A DNA stretch of 64,000 nucleotides from Lachnospiraceae bacterium (GCA_016284315.1 JAEEOO010000028.1:1-64000); one strand, 5' to 3'. Shown: positions 7,771 to 17,408, counted from the first letter of the stretch. Made by a program: numbers and translations. The notes: generated by a model from the letters alone, not told the origin.

Positions 7771-7788
7771 CTGATATGTTCAAATCTA

Positions 7789-8010
7789 TTATCCGAAAAT
7801 GTTCTTGAGTGCCTCGAGTCCGCCCACTTCTGCTGCTGACTCCTTGTTGGCATTCTGGATCTGGAGATATACTTCCTTGCGGTAAACAGGGATCTCCTTG
7901 GGTGCGTTGATTCCGATCTTTACCTGGTCGCCCTTGATCTCAAGGATGGTGATCTCAACGTTGTTGTTGACAATAAGAGCCTCGTTCTTTTTTCTGGACA
8001 GTGCTAGCAT
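7789..8010 (-). CDS. csrA: Carbon storage regulator CsrA
   Basis: This 73-aa RNA-binding translational repressor starts MLALSRKKNEALIVNNNVEI, the family N-terminus; the longer ORF from 8055 only adds an upstream extension within fliW. The SD is AAGGATGG inside the fliW 3' end, and the ATG lies 1 nt after the fliW stop. In Firmicutes CsrA represses flagellin mRNA and is held in check by FliW, so this adjacency fits a three-part flagellin control. The C-terminal tail is slightly longer than in E. coli. A terminator follows. Confidence 0.96.
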   Translation of the reverse strand: MLALSRKKNEALIVNNNVEITILEIKGDQVKIGINAPKEIPVYRKEVYLQIQNANKESAAEVGGLEALKNIFG

Positions 8011-8011
8011 A

Positions 8012-8470
8012 TCACTCACCATCCTTTCTGCTCTTGAGAATATCGTAAATAGCAAACTTTACGGGATATTCTGAGCTGTCAACAATGATCTGAGCTGCCT
8101 TGCGCTCTTCAGCATTGATAACGATGGGTCCCTGAAGGTTAACAGACATCTTGGTAAGGTCTGAAGGAACCGTTACGGTAACAAGGACAAGGATATTGTT
8201 CTCGTTTAAATCGCCCAGTCCGCTGAGGAGCTCATCGTTTACCTCAGGATCGTAATCGCTCTTAACAATAAGGGGATCCATTACGGGGAGTGCAAATCCG
8301 GGCTCGTCAAGTGACTGTAAGTATCTGATGCCTGCGTTTGTTCCAAGCTCTTCATCATGAATCAGCGTGAAACGTCTAAGATCGGGAAATCCGATGATGC
8401 CCTTATCGAATGTAAGGATCTTGTCATCTGCAATATCGATCTCTCCGAAAATTCTGGTGTTAATCTTCAT
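8012..8470 (-). CDS. fliW: Flagellar assembly factor FliW
   Basis: This 152-aa protein binds CsrA and flagellin and relieves CsrA repression when flagellin is exported. The family pattern is visible: FDKGIIGFPDLRRFTLI near the N-terminus, then GFALPVMDPLIV and ILVLVTV with LQGPIVINAEERKAAQII. The ATG at 8470 follows GGAAAGGAG; the track's longer start is a TTG without good spacing. It is followed immediately by csrA. Confidence 0.96.
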   Translation of the reverse strand: MKINTRIFGEIDIADDKILTFDKGIIGFPDLRRFTLIHDEELGTNAGIRYLQSLDEPGFALPVMDPLIVKSDYDPEVNDELLSGLGDLNENNILVLVTVTVPSDLTKMSVNLQGPIVINAEERKAAQIIVDSSEYPVKFAIYDILKSRKDGE

Positions 8471-8617
8471 GATTCTCCTTTCCGGCAAACGTCATGTCTG
8501 CCTGTGCCTCATGCACAAAAACTAGTTTTTTCGTGACAACATCATTGTATCACACAAAGAGTATATCGGCTCATTTTTTTATGAACTTTATACTCTTTGT
8601 TTGGTATCTGTATTTAA

Positions 8618-10285
8618 TTAAATGTAATTCAGAAGTGTATTCTGGATGATCTTGCCGGTGGCGGTAAGAGCTGCCTGGTAGGTCATCTCAGAGCTTGAAA
8701 GCTGGATGGCAACTTCTGTAATATCGATATCCTCGTTCTCGCTCCTAAGAGTTTCGAAGGTGGTCTTCTGGTTCTGCATACGGCTCTGGATAAGCTCCAG
8801 TTTGCTTGAACGGGTACCGACATTGGTTATTGCAAGGGAGGTGTCATCGAGATACTTCTGGAAGGAGGTGATTCCCTTCTCAAATCTCTTCTGGCAAACA
8901 TCCTTTTCGTAGGTCAGTGCCTTCTCAGCTGCAACGAGCTGGTTCTGGAGAGTATTGAGAGCAAGCTCATTTGAGGTCTCAGCGATCTTGGTCTCGATAT
9001 TGCTCTTTACCGCTTCAAGATTCTGTACTTTCTGAAGAGCTGCCACAAGGTCATCTACTTCGCGGCCGATTCCAAGGTTGTAGGATTCGTCTGCGGTTGA
9101 GTTGATTCGGATGGTCTGGTTGAATCCGACGTCATACTCGATGGACTGCTTGTCAACGATTCCCTTTAAGTAGTCAGCGTTGTACATAATGTCCTTGTAA
9201 ACGGTATCGGTATTGGCTCCGCTTGCATCGGTCTCCCACTCGGTTGCTTTGCAAGCGTAATAGTGTTCGGGGCGAAGGTCGGTTGCCTCGAAATTGGTCT
9301 TCGAGTAGTTGACCTTGATCTCACCTTCGGTTATTCCTGCTGTGGTGGGATCGTCCTTGGTGGACATAAGCTTTGCGTAAAGGTTTTTTCCAATGATAAG
9401 TTCGCCGGTATCGGTGATAAGATTCATCTCATCGTCACCAACTTGGTAAATGGTGGGGTCTGTTGAAAGACCGGACTTCTTTACATCTACGGTCTTTTCT
9501 TTATATTCTGCATCTACCTCATCGTATTCATAATAACTTAATGAAGGAGTCTTCTTAATGGTATGAGTTTTTCCTTCATTGTCTGTATATGTAATATCCT
9601 GTAATGCATCAAGATAGGTTCCGCTTCCGTCAGCCTTTCCGTCTACATCGTTATATGCGAGTCTTAATCTATAGCACTCTGTAGTCTCAATCTGGCTTTC
9701 GTTAACCGATGACATTGTTCCCGTATTAAAATTCGCAGCGGTCCATCCATCGATGGCTGAGGAATTAACATAGGTAAAGCTGTCGAGAGCAGTCTTGTCA
9801 AGCTGCTCGGTGAGCTGATAGGTTACGTTCTTGCTTGCCTTCTGGAAAGAAAGTGATGTGTCGGTCCTGTAGCCTGTAAAGACATATCTTCCCGCATAGC
9901 TTGCGTCGCCGGTCTTGTAGACTTCATCGCCAAGGGCCTTGAGCTGTTCGATGATGATCTTTCTGTCATCGCTGGTAAGATCACCATTGGATCCTCTGGT
10001 GGCCTGTTCGATCATCTTGGTAACGATTGAAGAGGTGTTCTTAAGAGCATCCTCAGTTACCTGAAGCCAGCTGTCCGCATCGGGAATATTCTTGCTGTAA
10101 TACTGAGTAACTTCTGTAACATTACTGCGAAGTCTAAGAGCTCTGATCGCGATAACGGGATCGTCTGATGCTCTGTTGATCTTCTTCTGAGTGGACATCT
10201 GGGTTGTGAGATTGTCCTGAAGGACTTTATTTGAGTTGATGTTATTCAGAGAGTTTCTCTGCATTATCTTGTTAGTGATTCTCAT
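8618..10285 (-). CDS. flgL: Flagellar hook-filament junction protein FlgL (HAP3), long form
   Basis: The N-terminus (MRITNKIMQRNSLNNINSN, then ASDDPVIAIRALRLRSNV) and C-terminus (SSKLELIQSRMQNQKTTFETLRSENEDID, then TEVAIQLSSSEMTYQAAL) are the conserved D0/D1 helices shared with flagellin. At 555 aa it is much longer than the roughly 300-aa enteric FlgL. The extra length is a central, presumably surface-exposed region (about residues 150-400). It joins hook-associated protein 1 to the filament outside the cell. It follows flgK by 23 bp in the operon. Confidence 0.95.
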   Translation of the reverse strand: MRITNKIMQRNSLNNINSNKVLQDNLTTQMSTQKKINRASDDPVIAIRALRLRSNVTEVTQYYSKNIPDADSWLQVTEDALKNTSSIVTKMIEQATRGSNGDLTSDDRKIIIEQLKALGDEVYKTGDASYAGRYVFTGYRTDTSLSFQKASKNVTYQLTEQLDKTALDSFTYVNSSAIDGWTAANFNTGTMSSVNESQIETTECYRLRLAYNDVDGKADGSGTYLDALQDITYTDNEGKTHTIKKTPSLSYYEYDEVDAEYKEKTVDVKKSGLSTDPTIYQVGDDEMNLITDTGELIIGKNLYAKLMSTKDDPTTAGITEGEIKVNYSKTNFEATDLRPEHYYACKATEWETDASGANTDTVYKDIMYNADYLKGIVDKQSIEYDVGFNQTIRINSTADESYNLGIGREVDDLVAALQKVQNLEAVKSNIETKIAETSNELALNTLQNQLVAAEKALTYEKDVCQKRFEKGITSFQKYLDDTSLAITNVGTRSSKLELIQSRMQNQKTTFETLRSENEDIDITEVAIQLSSSEMTYQAALTATGKIIQNTLLNYI

Positions 10286-10308
10286 AGGCCGTTTCTCCTA
10301 ACCAAAGG

Positions 10309-12402
10309 TTATACACCTGTCTGAAGGATAAGTCTGTCGTAAATCTCCTGGAACACCTGGATCATCTTGGATGAGAGGTTGTATGCGTTCTGGAATTTAA
10401 CGAGATTAACTGCTTCTTCATCTTCATCAACGCCGGAGATCGATGTTCTCTTTACGTCGATGCTGTTCTGAATATTTTCGTAGCTTGCTTCAAAGGTTCT
10501 TGCGCTTGCAGAGTTAAGAGCTACGTCGGAAAGTACCGACTGAAGGAACTTGTCTGCGGATGATCCTCTGAAGGAAAGGACTTCTTTATTGAATGCGATC
10601 TCTCTTAAGTGCTCGATAAGGTCATTCTGTTCAACACCGTCCTCAGCCTTGAACTTGTTTGCCATAAGTGAGGGATCGTTTGAAAGTGCGGTGGTAATTG
10701 TAAAGTTACCTGCGGTCAGTCTGTAGTAGCTGTCGTCGGCTACGTTAACTGAGTAGGAATCAAGCTTACCGTCATTATCTGCATCTCCGGCATATGCTCC
10801 GTACTTCGTGCTGAAGAGAAGCTGTGAAGACTCGAGACCTTCCTGATAGCTGGCCTTGTCACCGGTAAACATCTCGGTGTTGGTCGCTCCGCCGTCGCCC
10901 TTTGAAAGGGTATCGTTGTAAGCTGCTGCGAATACTCTTACCCACTCGTTCATCTGACGCATGTAGTAAGGGATTCCCTGATAATTGATGTTTGAACCGA
11001 TCTTACACGTCTTGCCTTCGCGGTCGTTGGTGATGTGGCTGGTGTTGCCGTTTCCAACTTCGGAAAGGACTATATCGTAGGTGTATTTACCGGTAGTTGC
11101 GTCGTAGTTAAAAGTCCAGGAATCGTAAGCGAACTCTTTGTTTCCGATATTGATGATTCCGCCCTGATCTGAGAGGTTGCTCTTATCAAGATCCTTGAGC
11201 CACTCTGCGGTAACTTCTACGGTTGCAAGATCATTATCATGATGGATCACTGTTGAAAGATCAGTGGGGTTCTTAACAATTCGTCCTGTATCATTTCCAT
11301 CAGCATCCTTCTCAGTGTAGTAACCATTGGATGTTGTTGTAACAGTTCCTGTAAAGTACTCGCCGTTGTTACCGTCTCTTAATTCAACAAGTCCGCGGAG
11401 CTTTCCGCCCATTGCTGCGTTGTCCAGATGGAACTTCTGACCACGCTCTTTTACGTAATCGTTCCAGCTCTGCTTCTCATCGTTGGGGATGGTGTCATTG
11501 GTTACAACGTCTGCCTGGTAGGTTGAATATAATGAAGAGGATACCCAGTAAACATCGTAGAGTCCGTCGATATCCGTCTGGTTTACTTTCTCAGTGTTTG
11601 CTCTTGCCACAACTTCAAGCTTGTGGTAATCGCTCATATCAACCAGGATCTGGCCTCCCGCGATCTTTACGATGTAGCGGTTAGCGCCGGTCTCTCTTGT
11701 GGGATCGTTGGCGTCGGTGATAGGTGTTTCAACTGTAGTTACGTCTACGATCTCTGAGAGTTCATCGATGAGCTTTGTTCTCTGGTCACGAAGTTCGTTT
11801 GCCTTCTGGCCGGTAAGCTCGATGGTATTGATCTGCTTGTTTAAGGATGCGATCTCGCTTGCGTAGGAGTTGATCTGGTCAACCTGAAGCTTGATCTCGG
11901 AGTTGATGTCCTTCTGCATCTTCTGAAGGTTTCCGTAAACTCCGTTAAAGTAGTCGGTAAGCTGGCCGGCATATCCGACGAGCTGTGACTTGGTTGAAGC
12001 GTCTGAGGGGTTCTTCATGAGCTCTTCCAGTCCCTTGATGGCGAACTGGTCAAATACCTGTGAGAATCCTGCGTTGTTACCGGAATCGTAGAAGTAACCT
12101 TCCATCTCTTCCATGTAGTATGACTTCATGTGGTACTCACCAACGGTTGCATTGTTGTTCCAGAATTTTGCATCGTAGAACTCGTCCCTTATTCTTTCAA
12201 CTGCAAGGGTAGCAACGCCGGCACCTGCGCATCCGTAGGTTGCGAAGGTTCTGATAGCTTCTGCTGCCTGGGTCTTTACTTCCTGGCGGCTGTAACCTTT
12301 GGTTTGTACGTTTGAGATATTGTTTGCGGTTGTATTGAGGGACGCATTACTTGCAAGCAATCCCGAATATGCTATGTTAAGTCCAAAAAATGTTGAAGAC
12401 AT
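10309..12402 (-). CDS. flgK: Flagellar hook-associated protein FlgK, second copy
   Basis: This 697-aa protein has the FlgK N-terminus (FFGLNIAYSGLLASNASLNTTANNISNVQTKGYSRQ) and the C-terminal D0 helix (EDEEAVNLVKFQNAYNLSSKMIQVFQEIYDRL). It is the downstream of two adjacent FlgK-type genes; the two differ clearly in sequence, so this is not a recent duplication. The central variable domain is large and acidic. It may form a hetero-junction with the other copy or replace it. SD AAAGGAGG precedes the ATG. Confidence 0.93.
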   Translation of the reverse strand: MSSTFFGLNIAYSGLLASNASLNTTANNISNVQTKGYSRQEVKTQAAEAIRTFATYGCAGAGVATLAVERIRDEFYDAKFWNNNATVGEYHMKSYYMEEMEGYFYDSGNNAGFSQVFDQFAIKGLEELMKNPSDASTKSQLVGYAGQLTDYFNGVYGNLQKMQKDINSEIKLQVDQINSYASEIASLNKQINTIELTGQKANELRDQRTKLIDELSEIVDVTTVETPITDANDPTRETGANRYIVKIAGGQILVDMSDYHKLEVVARANTEKVNQTDIDGLYDVYWVSSSLYSTYQADVVTNDTIPNDEKQSWNDYVKERGQKFHLDNAAMGGKLRGLVELRDGNNGEYFTGTVTTTSNGYYTEKDADGNDTGRIVKNPTDLSTVIHHDNDLATVEVTAEWLKDLDKSNLSDQGGIINIGNKEFAYDSWTFNYDATTGKYTYDIVLSEVGNGNTSHITNDREGKTCKIGSNINYQGIPYYMRQMNEWVRVFAAAYNDTLSKGDGGATNTEMFTGDKASYQEGLESSQLLFSTKYGAYAGDADNDGKLDSYSVNVADDSYYRLTAGNFTITTALSNDPSLMANKFKAEDGVEQNDLIEHLREIAFNKEVLSFRGSSADKFLQSVLSDVALNSASARTFEASYENIQNSIDVKRTSISGVDEDEEAVNLVKFQNAYNLSSKMIQVFQEIYDRLILQTGV

Positions 12403-12420
12403 ATGCGTCCTCCTTTCTTA

Positions 12421-14331
12421 TTAAGCAAGTGATGTAAGAAGATGCTCCAGCATCTCGTCCACCACGTTTATAAAGCGGCTTGATGCGTTGTAAGCGCTCT
12501 GGAATTTGATCATGTTTGAAAGTTCTTCGTCGGATGATACGGCGTGAACCTGATCTCTTGCACTCTCTGCTGCGCTTACTGTGTTTTCCTGGTTCTCATA
12601 GATGGCGTTGTAAACGTAAGATGAGTTTGCAACCTGAGAAACAAGATCGTCGTAATATCCTAAAACGCTTACCTGCTTTAATACGTTGGGGTTAAGGGTG
12701 TGGATCTCGTCAGTGAAGACTGCCTTGAGCTTTGCCATGGTGTTAAGGTCTTCGGATCCGTCCTCAAGTCTGAATCCAAGTTTTGCAGGTGCCTGCATCA
12801 GTTCCTGATTCATCTGGGTGTTTGAAAGTGAGTAGAGAGTGTAGATCTCTTCGGGAGCGTAACTCTCTTTTTCGTATACCCAGTAGTCACCGTCAAGTGA
12901 ATTTCCATTGCCATCGGTTAATCCGGTGAGATGAAGCTTTGTGTATCCCTTTCCACCGATCTTTTCAAAAATTGAATAGGGGATTCCTTCTTCGTTGGTA
13001 AGGTATCCGTCAGGATTTACTGCGATAGCCTTGATAGTAGTGTTTCCCGAGTCATCGGTGTAGGTAAATTCTGAAAGGTTTACAGCGTTTCCGTCCTCAT
13101 CAGTTGCGGTAACCATTGGTGTAGCAGTTGTTCCGGTTGAGAAAGTGGTACGGCCTGCTGCATCTGCAAGTACATCGTTGATGGATACCATTGTGTTATG
13201 AATGAGCTGGTCAAATTCTGCCTGAACATTCATAAGAACTGACTGGGAAACTTTATCGTACTCTCCGCCTGCGATATCTGCATAGGTGGCTCTGTGGTCG
13301 CCTCTTGCAAGGAGCATTGCCTTTACTCCGCCGATATCGGTTCCAAGCTCTGAAGATACTTCTCTGTTTAAATTGAAAACAAGTGCGTTCTCAATGTTAA
13401 ATGTCTTTGTCTTTAAAGTGGTAACACCGTTCTGGGTGATGTCTTTCTTTAATACTCCGTCGGTGGTGATCAGCATTCCCTTTCCATTGGGGAACTCGTC
13501 ACTTCCGGGAAGAACGTTTGCGTTCTGGGGCCAGAAGGGTGTGTAGAATCCGGTAATGGAATTAACGTCGAGCCCGATCTGGTAGCAGGTGCTTCCCTTT
13601 ACGAAGTCCTCGCCTTCGATCTGAACGTATACGTTTCCGAAGGTGTCGGTATCGTAGGTAATGTCAACAAGCTTTGACAATTCATCAAGGATCAGGTTTC
13701 TCTGGTCCTTAAGGTCGTTGGCATGCTCGATCTTGCCCATCTCGATAGCTCTGATCTGGTCGTTTAAGTCAAGGATCTTTTGTCCGTATTCATTTATCTT
13801 TTCTACTTGCTGTTTTACCTGGAGATTCAGGTTGTCCTGATAGCCCGAAAGCCCGTCGTATACGGACTGAGCTCTGGTGAGAAACTCAGAAGCCTCCTGG
13901 ATAAGTGTGCTCTGGGTAACAGAGCTGCAAGGATCCTTAGATAACTCCTGAACTGCAGTCCAGAGATCGGAAAGCTGGGTCTGGAAGGCTTCGCCGTTCA
14001 TTTCTCCGAGCTGATCCTCAACTTCAAGAAGGGTATCTCTCGATACCTCGTAAAACATACTTCTTCCCGATTCTTTTCTGAAAGTTCTGTCGAGGAAATA
14101 ATCTCTGATCTGCTTTACATTAGAATATGATACACCAAGACCGGACTGCTGCGGAGAAACCGCGCTGGCCGTCTTGGAAATGGTCATGTATAATTTGTCG
14201 GACTGTTCAACCTGCTGACGAGTGTAACCTTCCGTATCTGCATTGGTGAGGTTATGCGCAACGGTGTTAAGCGCATTGTGACTCGTCTGCAATCCGGAGG
14301 TTCCCACATATAAGCTGCTCCACAAGGACAT
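12421..14331 (-). CDS. flgK: Flagellar hook-associated protein FlgK, first copy
   Basis: This 636-aa protein starts SLWSSLYVGTSGLQTSHNALNTVAHNLTNADTEGYTRQQ and ends SDEELSNMIKFQSAYNASSRFINVVDEMLEHLL, both diagnostic of FlgK D0/D1. It would sit at the hook-filament junction. It lies directly after flgN, the FlgK/FlgL export chaperone, and 18 bp before the second FlgK. SD is GGAGG. Of the two copies this one is closer to the usual FlgK length. Confidence 0.94.
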   Translation of the reverse strand: MSLWSSLYVGTSGLQTSHNALNTVAHNLTNADTEGYTRQQVEQSDKLYMTISKTASAVSPQQSGLGVSYSNVKQIRDYFLDRTFRKESGRSMFYEVSRDTLLEVEDQLGEMNGEAFQTQLSDLWTAVQELSKDPCSSVTQSTLIQEASEFLTRAQSVYDGLSGYQDNLNLQVKQQVEKINEYGQKILDLNDQIRAIEMGKIEHANDLKDQRNLILDELSKLVDITYDTDTFGNVYVQIEGEDFVKGSTCYQIGLDVNSITGFYTPFWPQNANVLPGSDEFPNGKGMLITTDGVLKKDITQNGVTTLKTKTFNIENALVFNLNREVSSELGTDIGGVKAMLLARGDHRATYADIAGGEYDKVSQSVLMNVQAEFDQLIHNTMVSINDVLADAAGRTTFSTGTTATPMVTATDEDGNAVNLSEFTYTDDSGNTTIKAIAVNPDGYLTNEEGIPYSIFEKIGGKGYTKLHLTGLTDGNGNSLDGDYWVYEKESYAPEEIYTLYSLSNTQMNQELMQAPAKLGFRLEDGSEDLNTMAKLKAVFTDEIHTLNPNVLKQVSVLGYYDDLVSQVANSSYVYNAIYENQENTVSAAESARDQVHAVSSDEELSNMIKFQSAYNASSRFINVVDEMLEHLLTSLA

Positions 14332-14353
14332 ATGTTAACCCTCCATATTGGAT

Positions 14354-14872
14354 TTACTGTTTGGCATCGAATCCTTTGCGGTTAACACCCATCGTTTCTC
14401 CGGTGTTGTATGCTCCGCGGGAGTAGTTCGCCGTCTCCGGTGCGGTCTTCATTGCCTGAAGTAAGTTCAGTTCAAATTCAACCATCTCAATTGAGTTCTT
14501 GAGAAGTTCGCCGTTCTGACGGTTTACCTGCTGCAGCGCTTCGGCGGATTTTTTGATCCTGTCGATGGCTGCTGCCAATGCCTTCTGCTCTTCGGGTCTG
14601 GAGGAAAGTATTTCCACCAGCTCTGTAAGCTTCAAAGTGTTAACATCCTTGTTCAACACGTTGGCCATGTCTTTCATTATCTCGTTGCGTTTTTTATCGA
14701 GATTGACAATAATTCCTGTTTTGTCCTGCTCCTCTTCCGTGAGTAGCGTTAAGGCTTCCAGATCACCCTTGACGATCACTGCCGTCTTCTTACGGGATGT
14801 TTCCAGAAGCCCATCATAGCTGTCGGATTCCTTATTAAGGATATCGATCAAGTTTTCCATCAAACTTGCCAT
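14354..14872 (-). CDS. flgN: FlgN-like export chaperone for hook-associated proteins
   Basis: This 172-aa, mostly helical protein sits between flgM and flgK, the standard FlgN position. It begins MASLMENLIDILNKESDSYDGLLE and has the long helical hairpin typical of FlgN (EEQDKTGIIVNLDKKRNEIMKDMANVL). FlgN holds FlgK and FlgL in the cytoplasm before export. AGGAG 9 nt upstream supports the first ATG. The call relies on both sequence pattern and position. Confidence 0.88.
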   Translation of the reverse strand: MASLMENLIDILNKESDSYDGLLETSRKKTAVIVKGDLEALTLLTEEEQDKTGIIVNLDKKRNEIMKDMANVLNKDVNTLKLTELVEILSSRPEEQKALAAAIDRIKKSAEALQQVNRQNGELLKNSIEMVEFELNLLQAMKTAPETANYSRGAYNTGETMGVNRKGFDAKQ

Positions 14873-14883
14873 TAATTATGCTC

Positions 14884-15165
14884 CTATACAAGGCCCTGCT
14901 GGAACTTAGCAAGAAGTTTGTCTGCAAAGCTCTCGGTACTTACATTATATTCGTTGTTCTGTACCTGCTTCTTAACCTCTGCTACGAGATCTTCTCTCAT
15001 ATCAGGAGTCTTTGCAAGTGCTGCCTTAGCTATCTGCAGGTCTTTTCCGAAGCTGCTGATAGAAATCTGGTCTGCAACATGAGAAGTCGCATTGGTCTTC
15101 TGTACCTGGCGAGTCTTCTGTGTCTGGTATACGCTCTGTACCTGATTGTAAGCTTCTATTCGCAT
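14884..15165 (-). CDS. flgM: Anti-sigma28 factor FlgM
   Basis: This 93-aa protein fits FlgM: a basic, disordered N-terminal half, then DQISISSFGKDLQIAKAALAKTPDMREDLVAEVKKQVQNNEYNVSTESFADKLLAKF, matching the sigma28-binding C-terminus. FlgM blocks the flagellar sigma factor until it is exported through the finished hook. It is first in the operon, behind a sigma28-like promoter, so its own inhibitor target probably drives it. Confidence 0.93.
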   Translation of the reverse strand: MRIEAYNQVQSVYQTQKTRQVQKTNATSHVADQISISSFGKDLQIAKAALAKTPDMREDLVAEVKKQVQNNEYNVSTESFADKLLAKFQQGLV

Positions 15166-15256
15166 AAGGATGCCTCCCTCCGTAAATAAAATCGTGTAAT
15201 AAGTGTTTTGGTGGTTACGGTTGCCTCGCGGCGCCCGTTTAATCTTTACAGTTAGT

Positions 15257-15282
15257 TTATCGGAGACTTTTTATTTTTCTTA
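15257..15282 (-). promoter_or_regulatory. Sigma28/sigmaD-type promoter of the flgM operon
   Basis: On the minus strand TAAG (15282-15279) and CCGATAA (15263-15257) are separated by 15 nt. The flagellar sigma consensus is TAAA, about 15 nt, then GCCGATAA. It lies about 90 bp upstream of flgM. Confidence 0.75.
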
Positions 15283-15334
15283 AGGGGAAAATCTGGATTT
15301 TTTTTAAAATTTTTCCATTTTCTTCCATATAAGG

Positions 15335-15376
15335 CATAAAAAAACTCCGGTCACATTTTATATCGGACCGGAGTTT
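15335..15376 (-). terminator. Terminator after the GH31 gene
   Basis: AAACTCCGGTC and GACCGGAGTTT form an 11-bp stem followed by a U-rich tract on the minus-strand transcript, just past the GH31 stop. Confidence 0.9.
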
Positions 15377-15383
15377 GAAAACT

Positions 15384-17408
15384 TTATGCTTTTTTGAATA
15401 CGGGCATGTACTCGATGGGAGCGTCCACAGTTACGGTCTGTCCGCCTTCGAAGGTCTCGCCGGTGGAGGTTAAAGTCCACTTTCCTGCAGGGAGATATAC
15501 GTCTCTCTTGAAGCAGTTGAGCTCAAAGATGGGCGCTACAAGGTACTCGCTACCGAACATGTACTGATCCTGAAGCTCCCAGCACTTCTTGTCCTCGGGG
15601 AACTCGAAGAACATGGTACGGATAAGAGGTGCACCATTGGTGCTTGCCTCGTCGTAGAGCTTCTTGATGTAATCATGCATGCTGACGCGAACGTCATAAT
15701 ACTTCTTCATGATCTTGTAGTTGTCCTCGCCGTAGCTCCAAAGCTCGTTGGGCTGACCGGTGTGGAGGTATCCGCCTCCCCAATCTCTGTCGTCGAGAGG
15801 TGGAATATTGTAAGGTCCACGGTCTCCGTGCATACGAAGAACTGCGGAGTATACAGCGAACTGGTACCAGCGGATCAGAAGCTGTCTGAAGTCGGGATCG
15901 TTAACGTCATCAGTCATGAAACCACCGATGTCTGTGGTCCACCAGGGAATACCTGCAAGACCCATGTTAAGTCCACACTGAACCTGCTCATAAAATGCCT
16001 GGAATGTAGAAGGAACGTCGCCGGACCATACTACATTTCCGTACTTCTGGCTTCCTGCCCATGCGCAGCGGAGAAGATTTACGACAGTACCGTCACCTAA
16101 ATCTTTCATCTTATCATAGAAGACTCTGCTGTACATCTGGGGGTACATGTTGCTTACCTGGAGCGCAGGGCCTGCACTGTAGCGGTAATTCTCGAAATCA
16201 TATACGCCGTAGTCGGGCTCTGAATTGTCGAGCCAGAAAGCGTCGATTCCGAAATCATAGTAATTCTTCTTGCAGACATTCCATACATACTCGCGGCACT
16301 CGGGATTGAAAGGATCGATCTCTACACAGTCGCCCTGATAGTCGTAGGTCTGGTCTGCTCCGCGCTCTGTTCTGATGAGGAGTCCCTTGTCCATCATGGG
16401 ATAGAAGTTCTCGCTCTTTCTGTCAACAGAGGGCCATACTGATACGATGACCTTGATGCCCATGGAGTGGAGTTCGTCTACCATTGCCTTGGGATCGGGC
16501 CAGTATTTCTTATCAAATTTCCAGTCACCCTGTACGGTCCAGTGGAAGAAGTCGATAACGATCTGGTCGATCTTGATGCCTTCCTTCTGATATGCTCTTG
16601 CCACCTCAAGAACTTCGTCCTGAGTTCTGTAGCGGAGCTTGCACTGCCAAAGTCCCATAAGGTTCTCGGGGAACTTGGGAGCATGGCCGGTAACTGCGGT
16701 GTAGTTGGCAAGTATCTCCTTGGGACCATCTGCTGCAGTGATCCAATAGTCCATTTCCTTGGTGGAGCGTGCGATCCATTCGGTGTAGTTCTTACCGAAG
16801 GTTACGCGTCCAACCGCGGGGTTATTCCAAAGAAGTCCGTATCCGAGAGATGAGGTCATGAAAGGAACGGAGATCTGGGAGTTTCTCTGTGCGAGCTCAA
16901 GTACGCAGCCCTTTAAGTCAAGGTCCTGCTGCTGATACTGGCCCATACCGAAGATCTTTTCATCTTTGTTGGCATCAAACTTTACGTTAAGAGAGAAATC
17001 GCTTCCTCCGATGATGCCCTTCCATTCACGGTTAACGATCTTCAAGCAGCGGCTTCCCTGTGAGATTGTTCCGTCGTATGAACGGTAATATTCTCTAAGG
17101 ATAAGCTTGTCGTCTCTGAAAAATGAGATAATGCCGACGAAGTTAACCTCAGCCTTAAGGCGTCCATTGGTTATTGTGGCATAGGTTCTCTTGTCGATGG
17201 TGCCGTCTCCCACCCAGTGATCACGCTCAAAGATCTCGATCTTTGCATCCACTGCGGGTACCTTTTCGGTCAGCGCCCAGTCATTGCCGGTAAACTTCCC
17301 GAACTTGGTAGCTCTAACTCTGAATGAATCTTTTCCCCAGGGCTCGATAACAAGTTTCTCTCCCCCTCGGTAGCAAACCAGTGCTCCGTTTTCTTTTTCA
17401 AAACCCAT
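15384..17408 (-). CDS. GH31 family glycosidase (alpha-xylosidase/alpha-glucosidase)
   Basis: This 674-aa protein has an N-terminal galactose-mutarotase-like domain (to about residue 240), a GH31 TIM barrel (about 245-590) and C-terminal beta domains. The predicted nucleophile is Asp394 (FWLDNSEPDYG) and the acid/base Asp464 (WSGDVPSTF); WWTTDIGGF also marks the family. The WLDxxEP form is closer to alpha-xylosidases than to classical alpha-glucosidases, but specificity cannot be settled by eye. No signal peptide, so it should act in the cytoplasm. AGGAGG precedes the ATG. A single-gene unit with its own terminator. Confidence 0.93.
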   Translation of the reverse strand: MGFEKENGALVCYRGGEKLVIEPWGKDSFRVRATKFGKFTGNDWALTEKVPAVDAKIEIFERDHWVGDGTIDKRTYATITNGRLKAEVNFVGIISFFRDDKLILREYYRSYDGTISQGSRCLKIVNREWKGIIGGSDFSLNVKFDANKDEKIFGMGQYQQQDLDLKGCVLELAQRNSQISVPFMTSSLGYGLLWNNPAVGRVTFGKNYTEWIARSTKEMDYWITAADGPKEILANYTAVTGHAPKFPENLMGLWQCKLRYRTQDEVLEVARAYQKEGIKIDQIVIDFFHWTVQGDWKFDKKYWPDPKAMVDELHSMGIKVIVSVWPSVDRKSENFYPMMDKGLLIRTERGADQTYDYQGDCVEIDPFNPECREYVWNVCKKNYYDFGIDAFWLDNSEPDYGVYDFENYRYSAGPALQVSNMYPQMYSRVFYDKMKDLGDGTVVNLLRCAWAGSQKYGNVVWSGDVPSTFQAFYEQVQCGLNMGLAGIPWWTTDIGGFMTDDVNDPDFRQLLIRWYQFAVYSAVLRMHGDRGPYNIPPLDDRDWGGGYLHTGQPNELWSYGEDNYKIMKKYYDVRVSMHDYIKKLYDEASTNGAPLIRTMFFEFPEDKKCWELQDQYMFGSEYLVAPIFELNCFKRDVYLPAGKWTLTSTGETFEGGQTVTVDAPIEYMPVFKKA

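Noticed and set aside
13286-13546. ORFs opposite flgK and flgL
   Set aside because: They are codon shadows with no SD and lie wholly inside well-supported genes.
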